A DNA stretch of 64,000 nt from Aquilaria yunnanensis (taxonomy: Eukaryota > Streptophyta > Magnoliopsida > Malvales > Thymelaeaceae), in the NCBI GenBank assembly GCA_039654915.1, contig CM077597.1, forward strand, positions 91,824,001-91,888,000. Reading direction: 5' to 3'. The notes under the pieces were generated by a model. It saw nothing but the letters and a program-made list of their open reading frames with translations, did not search any database and was not told the DNA's origin. Shown piece by piece: positions 54,681-64,000 of the stretch. A program made the position numbers and the translations under genes. Within the stretch, counting starts at the first letter, position 1. Every line of letters starts with the position of its first letter.

Positions 54681-55518
54681 AGATGGAGTTTTGTACGGAC
54701 CCCAAATATCAATATGAATAAGGTCGAAACAGGCATTACTAACACTTTTACTTAAAGGAAAAGGTTGTCTAATTTATTTTGCACGATGGCAAGAGTCACA
54801 ACAATTGTTCAAAACTTTGATGACAAACCAGAGAGTTGAGAAACAAGAGACAATTTCTCAAAAGGTAGGTGTCCCAGTCGTCTGTGCCATACTATGGAAG
54901 GGTTCTTGGTTACTGTAGAGGCTGCCAGGTGTCTATCGAACTTCCTAAAGTAGTACAATTCGTCCCGTTCTTCACCCGTGCCAATCAGCTTCTTCGACTT
55001 CAGGCCCTGTAGGTGACAGGCATGTGGAAAAAATGTTATTGAACAGTTTAAGGTTTTGGTTAACTTGTTTACAGAAAGAAGATTATAGTTAAAGGAAGGA
55101 ACAAGTAACGCATTTTGTAAATGATCATCAGGGAACAGCGTTATCTGGCCTAAGCTGAAGGTTGGAGTTTATTTCCGTTAGGCAAGCAAATAGGCGAGTC
55201 AGAAGCAATAGGCTTGAGGTTGGTAAGCAAGGATTGACGTGAGGCCATGTTCTCAGTAGCACCACTATCAATGATCCATTCAAATGATTCACATGACACC
55301 TTACCAGCGAAATAGGCATTGTTATGAGCAGACAACAATGACACAAGTTGTTTGTATTGTTCCTATGAAATGCTCAAACCATTCATGTTGGATTCTCCAT
55401 CGTTCTTTTGAGTCTTGGCACTATTGGCAGCGGCTTTGCTTGGTTTCTGTGCTGGCTTGATTGTGTTCTTCTTCTCCTTGTTTGGCCACCAATCTGGGTA
55501 GCCTATGATCTCAAAGCA
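54681..55518 (-). pseudogene. Copia-2 protease and GAG-pre-integrase region, broken
   Basis: Protease active site WIIDSGATENMASRQ at about 55240-55285. Further along the minus strand come WHRRLGHLPFEKL-like and CDSCHRA-like pieces of the GAG-pre-integrase domain (about 54780-54900). Frames shift several times between 54681 and 55150. An in-frame stop also separates it from gag. It bridges gag and integrase in the normal Copia order. Confidence 0.85.
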
Positions 55519-56373
55519 TCATTCTGACAGATTTCCAGATTTTCCACAGTGTGTGCAGTGCAGCTTGCTTTTATCTGGATCCCTGCCTGAAGAGGAGTTG
55601 CGTGCTCTTGATTGCTTGGCGATCAAGGCAGCAACGTCTCCAGATGTAGCTCGCCCCATTACTACGTTGTGCTGCCTTTCTTCCTTAACTACTAAAGCGT
55701 ATGCTTTGTTCAGGTTTGACAATGGTTCCATATTGAGAATCTGCGATCTGATCACACTAAATTTGTCATTTAAACCCATCAAAAATTGATATAATTTTTC
55801 ACCTTCTTTCTCCAACATGAATTCTTTCACTGCTGCACACTTGCACTGAGGAACAACCGAGTAGGTTGCAAGTTCATCCCAGAAGGCCTTTAACTTTGTG
55901 AAGTAGGCCACCACTGTCAAATCTTGCTGCTGCATAAGGGATATGTCTCGTTTGAGTTCATATATTCTGGGGGCATTGCCTTGCGAGAACCTTTCTTCCA
56001 AGTCTAGCCACATTTCGCTGGCAGATTCTGCATAGGCAACGCTATTATGCAATTCTGATGACAATGTATTGAAGATCCAGGCTATCACCATTGAATTACA
56101 CTTTTCCCACATTTGCCGATCAGATGCACTATCGTCTGGTTTTGTGATTGAGCCATCAACGAAGCTCAATTTGTTCTTGGCACGTAGGGTGTTCATCATC
56201 GCCCTTCTCCAAGTTGGATAATTTTCTCCTTGCAGAAGGCATGTAACCAGTGTTGATCCAGGGCTGTCGGAGGCATTGAGGAAATAGGGAGATGACGGAT
56301 CGCTGCTGGGCAGTGGTTGTGGCGGCGCGGAGCTTGAAGAGCCGAAGGGTGTTGAGTCGTTTTCATCAGTCAT
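55519..56373 (-). pseudogene. Copia-2 gag, ended by a nonsense change in the zinc knuckle
   Basis: 284 residues, starting 44 bp after the primer site. N-terminal Retrotran_gag_3-type (CopiaN) segment (LLQGENYPTWRRAMMNTL), central gag body (WIFNTLSSELHNSVAYAESASEMW, LDLEERFSQGNAPRIYELK, YFTKLKAFWDEL), then the start of a zinc knuckle, CTHCGKSGNLSE. A stop codon (apparently GGA to TGA) follows at once, after which the same frame resumes with CFEIIGYPDWW. The knuckle is thus cut. The start is the first ATG downstream of the leader. Confidence 0.9.
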
Positions 56374-56417
56374 TGCGACTGATGAATCTAACTCAGGTTT
56401 TCAGGTTTGAATCGATT

Positions 56418-56429
56418 GCTTTGATACCA
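56418..56429 (-). other. Copia-2 primer-binding site (initiator tRNA-Met)
   Basis: The minus strand reads TGGTATCAAAGC, one base from the usual TGGTATCAGAGC, directly next to the 5' LTR. Confidence 0.85.
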
Positions 56430-56620
56430 TGTAAAGGAAAGATGTGTTTGCAATTTTTACTGCATTCTCATTCATTGTGAATGATTCGAATATAAGCTAG
56501 GGAATACAAGAGTTAGAGATTAACTCAACTTTGTTAAAAACTAATCCTAGGATGCTTAGAAGATATCTCATATATGCTAGGAATACAAGGAGCAGTAGAA
56601 GTGAAACTCTTTTTTTAATA
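56430..56620 (-). repeat. Copia-2 5' LTR
   Basis: TGTAAAGG...; on the plus strand the outer end is mutated to TA instead of CA. Partner of 28201-28390. Confidence 0.92.
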
Positions 56621-56625
56621 GAGGC

Positions 56626-56655
56626 ACAGAAGTTTCTAGGTTCTTTGGTAAGTAG
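56626..56655 (+). pseudogene. Detached last codons of F-box gene 2
   Basis: Matches the last codons of copy 1 (EVSGFFGK-like, here with one changed base), ending in TAG. It was separated from the gene by 28.4 kb of nested retrotransposons. Confidence 0.8.
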
Positions 56656-59326
56656 AATGAAAGAGGACTTGTTTAGGAGAAAGATAAGTGACTGATTTGT
56701 TCCCTAAATCAAATATTGGTAACACATTTGGTTTGCCCTTGTATGGTAGGTTTAATTGGTGCTAGCTTCTTTTATTCTGAATGGACCTAATTACCTCCAT
56801 TTGGGCAGCTCTGTGTGCAAGGAAGACTGGCTAAAAATGACAGGCTTTAAGAACATCTTCAGTTTGGTACGTTGAACTCGAGTTCCTGAACTGATGTTGA
56901 GTTTTGCTTAGATATTTAAAATATGCAGGGCTTCCCAGATCTTGATGATGTTAGTACGCTTCAATCCTTAAAAAGAAATCTTTCGAAAGTTTAAGGGACC
57001 GAAAAATAAAAGTGGTGATATGGTGGTTCATCCGTCACAATGACAGAGCTCCAAAAATAAAGAAAAAATTTGTATTTTTCTTGTCCTCATAAGTATCTTT
57101 ACAAGTATTAAGGGAGAAAATTTATGATGGTTTGTGAAGGGTATTGGGGTCATTTGCACATGTTTCTCAAAACTTGGGAGGCTTCAAATTGAAGTGATTG
57201 GAGGTTTCGAATCCTGGCTTTGGACGGGGTAGTTAATGTCCCTGCTCACCAGTTGAGTTGACTCGCCGGAACTAAGTAGATTTGGCTCAGTTAGACCAGT
57301 AAATGAAATTTAATCAACGGTTCCTTTACTTAATTTGAGACAATGTTGAAATGAAAAATATTTCATATTTTGAATGGAGTAAGAATTTATTCCGTGATTT
57401 TTTTTTATTTTTTTCCTATTTTTTTATGTCAAACTTTCTTTAATCAAACATTTTTTTTTATTTAAGAAAACAGTAACTACTAACATGTAAGACAGTAAAA
57501 ATCTTATGTTCTCATAAATTTTCCAATTCAAATTTTTATTTTAAATCTATAAAACGTGAAAATTAAAAAAGATATTATTATTTATCAAAAAAACTTTCTC
57601 AAGTAATAATCAGGAAAATACAATACATATATTTTCAGAAAGTACAAAAACATTTACTTAAAAAATACTCATTTTATTATCCCAAATTCTCTACAACATT
57701 TACTTTTTAGTAATTAATATATAATTTTTTATTTTCAAAATTTTAATATATAAATGAAAACCTTTATATATAAATGACAAATAATGACCTATATATATAT
57801 ATATATTCTTAAATTTTTCTAACAAATAATAATATAAATTAATTCAAATCAAACTATTTCAAAAAGTCCAATGTTTCAAAGAATATATGGGACGGATGGA
57901 GAATAAAGAAGATGAAATAATAATTTTTTAATCCTAGCTTAATAAACTACTTATCATAAAATCTTCTACTGTGTCCCAAATCCCAATATAAATATACTTT
58001 GGTCTCATGGTACCTAGAGATGTCAATGGGTTGAGCTTGAGCTGGATATAGCTAATCTTAAACTCTCTCCATAAGTAATTGGGGTTTAGGTGCTACCTGT
58101 CAAACGGGTAGGCGGATACTACCAGCTAACCCATTTTATGAATATGTTTGATTTTTTAAGACTTTTTTTTATATATTTATATATATTTTTAAAAGAATGT
58201 GTATATTTACAATTAATTAATATCTAAAAAATCATAAACCTAGCATAATATATGATAATTTATATTAAATTATAATTTTATTTAGATATAAAATCATATA
58301 TTGAATATAAATATACTAATTTATTATATGTATGGTAAAGTCAGATAAAATTAGTTAAGCTCGTTATCTCCAAAAAAATTTGCCAATAGGGCTCAAGTTC
58401 GGATTTGTGTGGCCGGATTCATGGAAGATAGGACCGGGTAGGATATTACCCGTGAACCGTGAATACTAATAATGTAACCTATTAGGTTATAACACATCGT
58501 AACAGTACCAAAGATTATTTGGGAACTCAAATTAAATTGTCCTTATCCATGGCAGTGAATCTAAATTCAAAATACATTGATAAGCCGCTTGGACTCAAGC
58601 TAAAGGTCTACTCTCCATTTCTCTATTGAGTTGTTAGAAATCCAGCAGGTGGATTTGGCAAAACCTTCGTAACATTTCTGTGTTTTTCCCTTTAGGGGAA
58701 CGTTGAATCCAAACCCGTCGGGTTTGCAAATCAGGTTTTTTGGCTCCTTTGTCAGCCTCACTCCATGCCTCGCCGTTCGTTTCTTGCCGTCGGCTTCTCC
58801 ATCTCTTGCCGATCTGATTTTGGGTGCAGATATGATAACATGGTGCCAATCTAATTTTTGTGAAGCAATCTGATTTTGGATAATTTTTTAATTGTTGTGA
58901 AATTTGGTTTTTCTCAATTTTTTTTTCTTATTTGTTAATTGTTGAATTCTCAATTTTTTTTATTGTTGTTAATTGTTATTTTTGAATTTTTACCGATCTG
59001 AACTGTTTGGTGTTTGATCTTGTTTATTGTAGATTCGATTTTGATTTTCTAAATTTTTAGTTAATTTTTTGTTTGATTTTTTGTTAATCTTTGTGAATTT
59101 TTTATTTTTTATAATGAATTTCAGTAATTTTTAGTAAAACATAAAATATAATTTCAGTAAATATAACTATAGTAATATAATTTATTTGTACTAATAAAAT
59201 CTTAGTTATATAATTTTACTAAATATAATTTTATTAATGTTGTTAATATTAATTTTTTTTGGTTTTGTTAATATTAATTTTTAATTTTTTATACATTAAT
59301 TTAGTAAAATTTAACAGAAATTACAA
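56656..59326. other. 3' flank of F-box gene 2, duplicate of 22330-24612
   Basis: Aligned with the first copy except for two differences. About 1 kb (about 56866-57868) is absent from the first copy, and the Helitron-like insert is absent here. Part of the extra 1 kb is similar to 60960-61450 downstream of copy 3, so it is ancestral and was deleted from copy 1. Very AT-rich; no gene seen. Confidence 0.7.
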
Positions 59327-59910
59327 TATTAATTATTTTAAATTTTTTGTAGTTTTTTTTAAATTAAATTGCAGTTTCCAATGGCTATATGTTGAAAACT
59401 ACTTTAATTTTTTTTTTAAATTTAAAAAGAGTTACCAGTGATCTTAAATATTGGAAATATTATCAATAGTCAAACACGTTGATATTTACCAACGGCCAGA
59501 ATAGTGTTTGGCCGTTGGTAATATTTCTAACATGTAAGACGGTTGGTAACTCTTTTGAAATTTAAAAAAAGTAAAGCAATTTCCAACATATAGACGTTGG
59601 AAAAAAAGACCAATGGAAATTATTAACGGTTTAAGTTCGTATGCTTCTTACTAATGGTTTACCAATGGTCTAACACATTGGTAAAAATTAAACGGTTGAT
59701 AAAAAGCATACAAAGTTAGACAATTGGTAATTTCCATCGGTCTTTTTTCCAATGTCTATATGTTAGAAATTACTAACGGCTTAATATTAAACCATTAGCA
59801 AACAAATTTCCTATGCATTAATTACCAATGGTCTCTCGTTGATAATTTTAAAATTACCAACACAGGACCATTGGTAACGGCAGTTGGTAAATGCCATTTT
59901 TTTAGTAGTG
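59327..59910 (-). mobile_element. CACTA element remnant (one terminus intact)
   Basis: Read on the minus strand from 59910 it starts CACTACTAAAAAAATGGCAT, a CACTA terminus. Many direct and inverted ACCAATGG/ACCAACGG motifs follow, like the subterminal sites of CACTA elements. No opposite terminus or transposase was found. The left limit is where similarity with the first duplicate ends. Confidence 0.65.
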
Positions 59911-60172
59911 CAATGAGGTTTTATTATTGTTTTGGGGTTTTATTTGTGAGGTATTCTATACCTATATGCTTGACCTGGCTTTGGAAAAAATTTATTCTTT
60001 CAATTATATTAGTTACAGGTGGTTTATTCAATTTTAACTTTACTACACTAATAATTTTTTTTTCCAGAGAATGACTACAATAATTAATTATGAATGAACT
60101 AATTAATTAATTAATTAGTAAAGTTACCTTTCTAGTTTCGCCAAATTGAGGAGGCTGCCTCTAACCTGCGGA

Positions 60173-60180
60173 TATAAATA
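60173..60180 (+). promoter_or_regulatory. TATA box of FBD mini-gene
   Basis: TATAAATA within the same conserved promoter block as copies 1 and 2. The 5'-UTR intron acceptor GGTTGGAATTGCAG ends near 60482. Confidence 0.7.
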
Positions 60181-60534
60181 GGTGCTCTCAGGTCATAGGC
60201 TGACTTCCAACTTACTGAGTTATCGCAAATCAGAGCAAACGGAATCGGCAAACGTCTCAATTGTGAGTGTGCTCTTGATCTTCTCTGCTGTTCTTGAAAC
60301 TAGGGTTTAATTTATTGCCTTGAAGTTCAAGTAACATTTCTTCTATGTCTGTTGTTCTGTATCATCTGTGATCTGGTGTTTAGTTTGTTGCCTCATAGTT
60401 CAAGTAACTGCATCTGTTCTATATATACGTGTTTAGTATTGTGCATTAGCTGGTTTTGTGAATCTTTTGGTTGGAATTGCAGATCATTGGTTTGTGGCTC
60501 TCTCTCTTTTGGTGGAATTGTAGACATCACTCTT

Positions 60535-60897
60535 ATGGTGGAATTTTTTGCCCTTTCGCAGGATCAGTTTGATGGCTATCCCGTCTGGCCTCAACACGAA
60601 GAGATGCGATTCTGCACTTTTTTATACCTCAAGACAATCAGTATCTATAACTTTGCATGCAGAAATGGTCGACATGGTCAAATGCAGATGGTTAAGTGTT
60701 TGATGGAGAATGCTGAAGGCCTGAGGAACTTGAACCTCCATTTGAGCGGCGGTCTGAGCAAGAAAGAGGAGCCAATAATAACAACGAAGCTGATGAAGTT
60801 TCGATTAAGATCGTGCAGGTGCGCAGAAGTTTCTGTCTATCGGGCCTACCGGCTGCTTTACTCCTCCTTGAACGAACCCCAAAAGCAACAAGAATAA
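60535..60897 (+). CDS. FBD-only protein, truncated F-box paralogue (copy 3)
   Basis: 120 residues. The start lies in the same sequence context as the ATG of copy 2 (CTCTTATGG). Immediately afterwards the sequence jumps to the end of intron 2 and the FBD exon (EEMRFCTFLYLKTISIYNF, MQMVKCLMENAEGLRNL). An internal deletion has thus removed the F-box and leucine-rich repeats but kept promoter, 5' UTR, start codon and an open FBD exon. The tail differs from copies 1 and 2 (VYRAYRLLYSSLNEPQKQQE). It may be expressed as a small FBD protein, or be a neutral relic; without the F-box it cannot join an SCF complex. Confidence 0.6.
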   Translation: MVEFFALSQDQFDGYPVWPQHEEMRFCTFLYLKTISIYNFACRNGRHGQMQMVKCLMENAEGLRNLNLHLSGGLSKKEEPIITTKLMKFRLRSCRCAEVSVYRAYRLLYSSLNEPQKQQE

Positions 60898-62189
60898 TGG
60901 AACCTGAAGTAGTGAGAGTTAGAAGATATGTGGATTTTTTTTATTCCCAGAATTAAGCATCTTTACACAGAGAGTATTTATGATAGTTTATGAAGGGTAT
61001 TAGAGTCACTTGCCTGATTAAAAACAGGGAAAAATGTTAGATGCGGCTCAACACCCTCTAAGTCCTGGCCTTGGCCCGGCGTAAATAAGCGGATTTTACT
61101 CAATTTGAGAGATATATGAAAGGTTCAATCAGCTGTTCTTTCATTTAATTTGAGAACATGTTCATGTTAAAAATATTTCATATTTTGAGTGGGGTAAGAA
61201 ATTTATTTCGCTATTTAAAATTTTTTTTTCCATTTTTCATGCAAACTTTCTTGAATTGAACATTTTTTAAAGAAAAAAAGGAAAACATTAACTAGTAACA
61301 TGTAAGACAGTAAAAGTCTTATGTCCTCAGGAATGTGTCCAGATCAAATTTTTATTTTAAATCTGGAAAACATACTGAACAATTCATAAAATATTATTAT
61401 TTCAAGAAAAAATTCCAAAGGTTATACTCAAGAAAAATACAATACATATATTTTCAAAAAGTACCAAATTCACATAAAAAATGTATGGAAGATATGAAAT
61501 AATAACCCTTTTAATCCTAGCCAAATGAATTACTTATCGCTATGGATGACAAACGGGTGGGTCAGGGCAAGTTTGAGTAAAACATTCAGGTTTAAGTTTA
61601 ATTGAATTAACATAAATTATTTTTCAGGTTGGGTTATTTGGATTCAGGTTGAGTAGATTTTGAGTTTAGATTGTGTTCGTCTAGTTAGGTTCAATACAAG
61701 TCGGATCAATTTTAACTTTAGGTAATTTCTGGCAGGATTATTTAAGTTTTGGCCTAGATTTGAGTTGACAGTCAAATTTACTGAAGTTACTGGTGTATAG
61801 GCTGAAATACTTAGATTGATTCAATTTTTTTTGTTCATTTTATTAAAATTTAAATTAAAGAATTCAATTTTTCAGGGCAATTTAATTTAAGTCAATTTTT
61901 TTTACTATATTTAATTACAAAATTATGATAAATTTCATAATTATATCTCAAGGAATTTGCCACAATTTCAAACTTTTATCATGAAATTGGTATGAAATGA
62001 AACTCCTAATTCACTATTAGTGCTAAACTGCAAAATCTTAAAATTTTTGGTGAAAATATAAAAAATTAAAAAGCTCAGGAATTGATGTTATAATTATTAT
62101 GGATTCTAAAATGAAATTTTTTCAAAATTTAGGTACATGACTGCATTGTATTTAAAAGTTTAGTGACTGACCAATGTAATTTTGACATC
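60898..62189. other. Downstream flank of copy 3
   Basis: The first ~550 bp resemble 56990-57700. A hAT-like stretch (GGATGACAAACGGGTGGGTC near 61545) may be the end of a MITE, but no partner end was found. The rest is AT-rich with no gene. Confidence 0.4.
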
Positions 62190-62435
62190 CACTACTAAAA
62201 AAAACTTATTTTTCCAACATGCAAATCATGACCAACGGCTAAACCATTGACAATTACTAATGCGTTAAGCAATTGTTAAAAAAAATTAAAATTTACCAGC
62301 AGTCAAATGCGTTGATAATTTACCAATGGTCAAACCGGCAATTTACCAACAGTCTAATGGTTTAAATTGTTCGTGATTATCAATACGAATGACTATTGGT
62401 AAGGTTTAAGCCGTTAGAAAATGAAAAGAATATAT
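62190..62435 (+). mobile_element. CACTA element remnant, forward terminus
   Basis: Starts CACTACTAAAAAAAACTTAT, followed by ACCAACGG/ACCAATGG-type subterminal motifs like those at 59390-59890. The far end is missing; the right limit is approximate. Confidence 0.6.
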
Positions 62436-62497
62436 TATTTTGAAATAATTATGAAAAATTTAGGACTAAAGTGAAATTTTTCCTCTATTTTAATTTT

Positions 62498-62577
62498 ATA
62501 CACACACACATACATGTGTGTGTGTGTGTGTGTGCCATATATCATATATCGTAGTAATGTATCATAAATAATCTATC

Positions 62578-62608
<31 letters not shown>

Positions 62609-62623
62609 TAATAGTTGTTATTA

Positions 62624-62654
<31 letters not shown>

Positions 62655-62723
62655 GATATATCATCTAATATAGTATAGCATCTACTATATCTATATCTAT
62701 ATCTACACACACACACACACACA
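62498..62723. repeat. Microsatellites arranged as a large imperfect palindrome
   Basis: ACAC then GTGT at 62500-62535, AATAAT runs then ATTATT runs at 62578-62652, ATATCT and ACAC at 62690-62723. The TAA and TTA arms can form a long hairpin. Confidence 0.85.
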
Positions 62724-62725
62724 CA

Positions 62726-62820
62726 TACTCCCTCCGTCCCAGATTTTTTTTAAACACTTTCCTTTTTGGTTAGTCCCAAATTCTTTAAAACATTTCTTTT
62801 TTTAGTAAGTTTTAGCATGT
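62726..62820. mobile_element. Stowaway-like MITE terminus
   Basis: CTCCCTCCGTCCC directly after TA (62724-62725), the typical plant Stowaway/mariner end. The following CTTTCCTTTTTGGTTAGTCCC is also typical. No matching right end was found, so the element is truncated or decayed. Confidence 0.55.
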
Positions 62821-63710
62821 ATTTTTACCATTATGCAATCTCTTATATCTCAATTCCTCTATTCTACCCTAAAACCTACAAGCTTAATGAATTTGTTTTG
62901 TTCTCTCCTTCAATCTCAACGTGGGTGAGGCGATGAACGGAGATGAGGTGATGGACGGAGGTGATGGTGTGGCAGAACAGGGCCCCAGCACTCTGATTTA
63001 CTAAAACAGGTAAGCTTTTTGGAAACTATGATCCCACTTAGGTTACAATTGGCTAGTTATTACTTGTGAAGTATCTTAAATCATTACGTGCAACTAGCTA
63101 CTTAGCCTACCCTGCATAGGAAATATGCATGCGTTGTCCTGGCTACGCAATAACAAATAAATAAATCAATATAAAAAATAGTGTCGCGGCAATTGCTGAA
63201 AACCCAATTTAAAATAAACCTGGACATAAAACTTTAGTTACTTTAACTTTAAGTAACAACTCTGTACATATATCTCATTCTTACAAGCACCCAAATATAA
63301 CCCTAGTGTTATACACATTAATGGACACTAGTAAAGGCAATCTATGCATGAAATTATCATACATATAGAAGAAACAATATAAATCTACTAAGATCCAGCC
63401 TTAGTTCTTCACCTGAGCAAGCTAGCTTCAAGTGATGAGCTACACTTTCCTTGTACTCACTTAGCTTTATATTGAAAGCCAAACACTTTGGCCAATACTT
63501 GCTTATGCTATAAGTAACTTAGAAACACAAGGTTCTCTGCGTAAGGAGTACCTTTGAACCAACAAAACTTAGCCTTAACAGTTGCCCCTTACCAATTATT
63601 AAGCATGACTAGCCCACTTAACACTTGCACAATACTTCAGGGGTGAGTACTCTAAAATACTCAGTAAGAGATTTGGTACCTGCAGGGGAAAACAATGCAA
63701 GCATGCAAAG

Positions 63711-63771
<61 letters not shown>

Positions 63772-64000
63772 CATACAAAGCAAAACAAACATCCAACAAC
63801 ACGGCCAAAAACAAGAAAAAGAGCAACAAACAATGCAAATAATGGACGGATTGATGGATTAGTGAATTACGCACATGCAAATGCACTTAGGTTTTCCTTA
63901 CACCCGTAGGTGCTAGACTTGCTGTGAGCTCTTACAGTTGGGATACTTGGATGCTGGCCCTCGTATCTTATGCTAGCACTTAACTAACCCCATGAAGCCC
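62821..64000. other. Right end of window, unassigned
   Basis: No gene was recognised. Sequence around 63180 (GTGTCGCGGCAATTGCTG) and the 63,000-64,000 style suggest a retrotransposon LTR, but no border or repeat partner is visible. Confidence 0.3.
63709..63764. repeat. (CA)n(TA)n microsatellite
   Basis: A pure CA run followed by a pure TA run. Open frames across it on both strands are artefacts. Confidence 0.95.

Larger units (their letters stand above)
28201..56620 (-). mobile_element. Copia-2 retrotransposon in F-box gene 2, itself split by the Ogre element
   Basis: LTRs of 190 and 191 bp lie at 28201-28390 and 56430-56620. The 5-bp duplication GAGGC is at 28196-28200 and 56621-56625. Its own sequence is 28201-29058 plus 52796-56620, about 4.7 kb, the rest being the Ogre insertion. 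Gene order on the minus strand is gag, protease, integrase, RT, RNase H. The LTRs differ at roughly eight positions by eye, and coding parts hold at least two nonsense changes, so it is older than the Ogre and inactive. Confidence 0.95.

Noticed and set aside
61541..61760. Possible hAT MITE starting GGATGACAAACGGG
   Set aside because: No partner inverted repeat or 8-bp duplication could be found.
63599..63909. Open frames on both strands at the right end
   Set aside because: They run through a CA/TA microsatellite.
63180..64000. Possible LTR at the window's right end
   Set aside because: Style only; no border, primer site or second copy is visible.

Overview
This window is nuclear DNA of a flowering plant, most likely a dicot. 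It is AT-rich and dominated by plant-type transposons (Ty1/Copia, Ty3/Gypsy of the Tat/Ogre kind, hAT, MULE, CACTA, MITEs). The only ordinary host genes are a small tandem family of F-box/FBD genes with plant introns. No tRNA, rRNA, CRISPR or bacterial features were seen. I could not name the species.

Layout. 1-~2,990: a decayed Copia element on the minus strand, cut by the window edge. 3,512-6,752: a solo LTR of an Ogre-like family (minus) with target duplication ATTCC. 6,919-17,116: a block of hAT DNA transposon remains (two related broken transposase genes). It carries a nested hAT MITE (7,270-7,788) and a 3.36-kb solo LTR (10,828-14,190). 17,575-18,525: a MULE-type element with a 10-bp target duplication. 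19,121-28,251 and 56,621-60,897: a duplicated F-box/FBD locus. It has two broken fragments, one apparently intact gene, one copy hit in its last codons by a Copia element, and an FBD-only mini-gene. 59,327-59,910 and 62,190-~62,435: CACTA remnants. 62,440-64,000: microsatellites, a Stowaway-like end and unassigned sequence.

Nested insertion. Copia-2 (minus, 28,201-56,620, target duplication GAGGC) sits in the third coding exon of F-box copy 2. A 23.7-kb Ogre-type retrotransposon (plus, 29,059-52,795, target duplication CGATC) is inserted into the reverse-transcriptase/RNase H region of that Copia. The Ogre LTRs differ at only about ten bases that I noticed by eye. The Copia LTRs differ at roughly eight of 190 positions. 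The order was therefore F-box duplication, then Copia-2, then Ogre.

The most interesting part is the Ogre element. It has the hallmarks of its lineage: ORF1, gag-protease with a G-patch, an intron that removes the gag-pro stop, RT with two RNase H domains and an integrase, a tRNA-Arg primer site, and repeats before the 3' LTR. Between pol and the 3' LTR it also carries about 6.4 kb of cargo. This consists of three tandem 182-residue cysteine-rich basic proteins and an intact, intronless LONELY GUY (LOG) cytokinin-activating enzyme gene. After them come 13 copies of a ~72-bp double-hairpin repeat. The cysteine-rich proteins resemble in layout the nucleic-acid-binding proteins of carla-like plant viruses. 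An LTR retrotransposon that carries a hormone-activation gene plus a possible silencing-suppressor-like family would be a notable system. The presence of these genes inside the element is read directly from the sequence; the functions as a system are inference.
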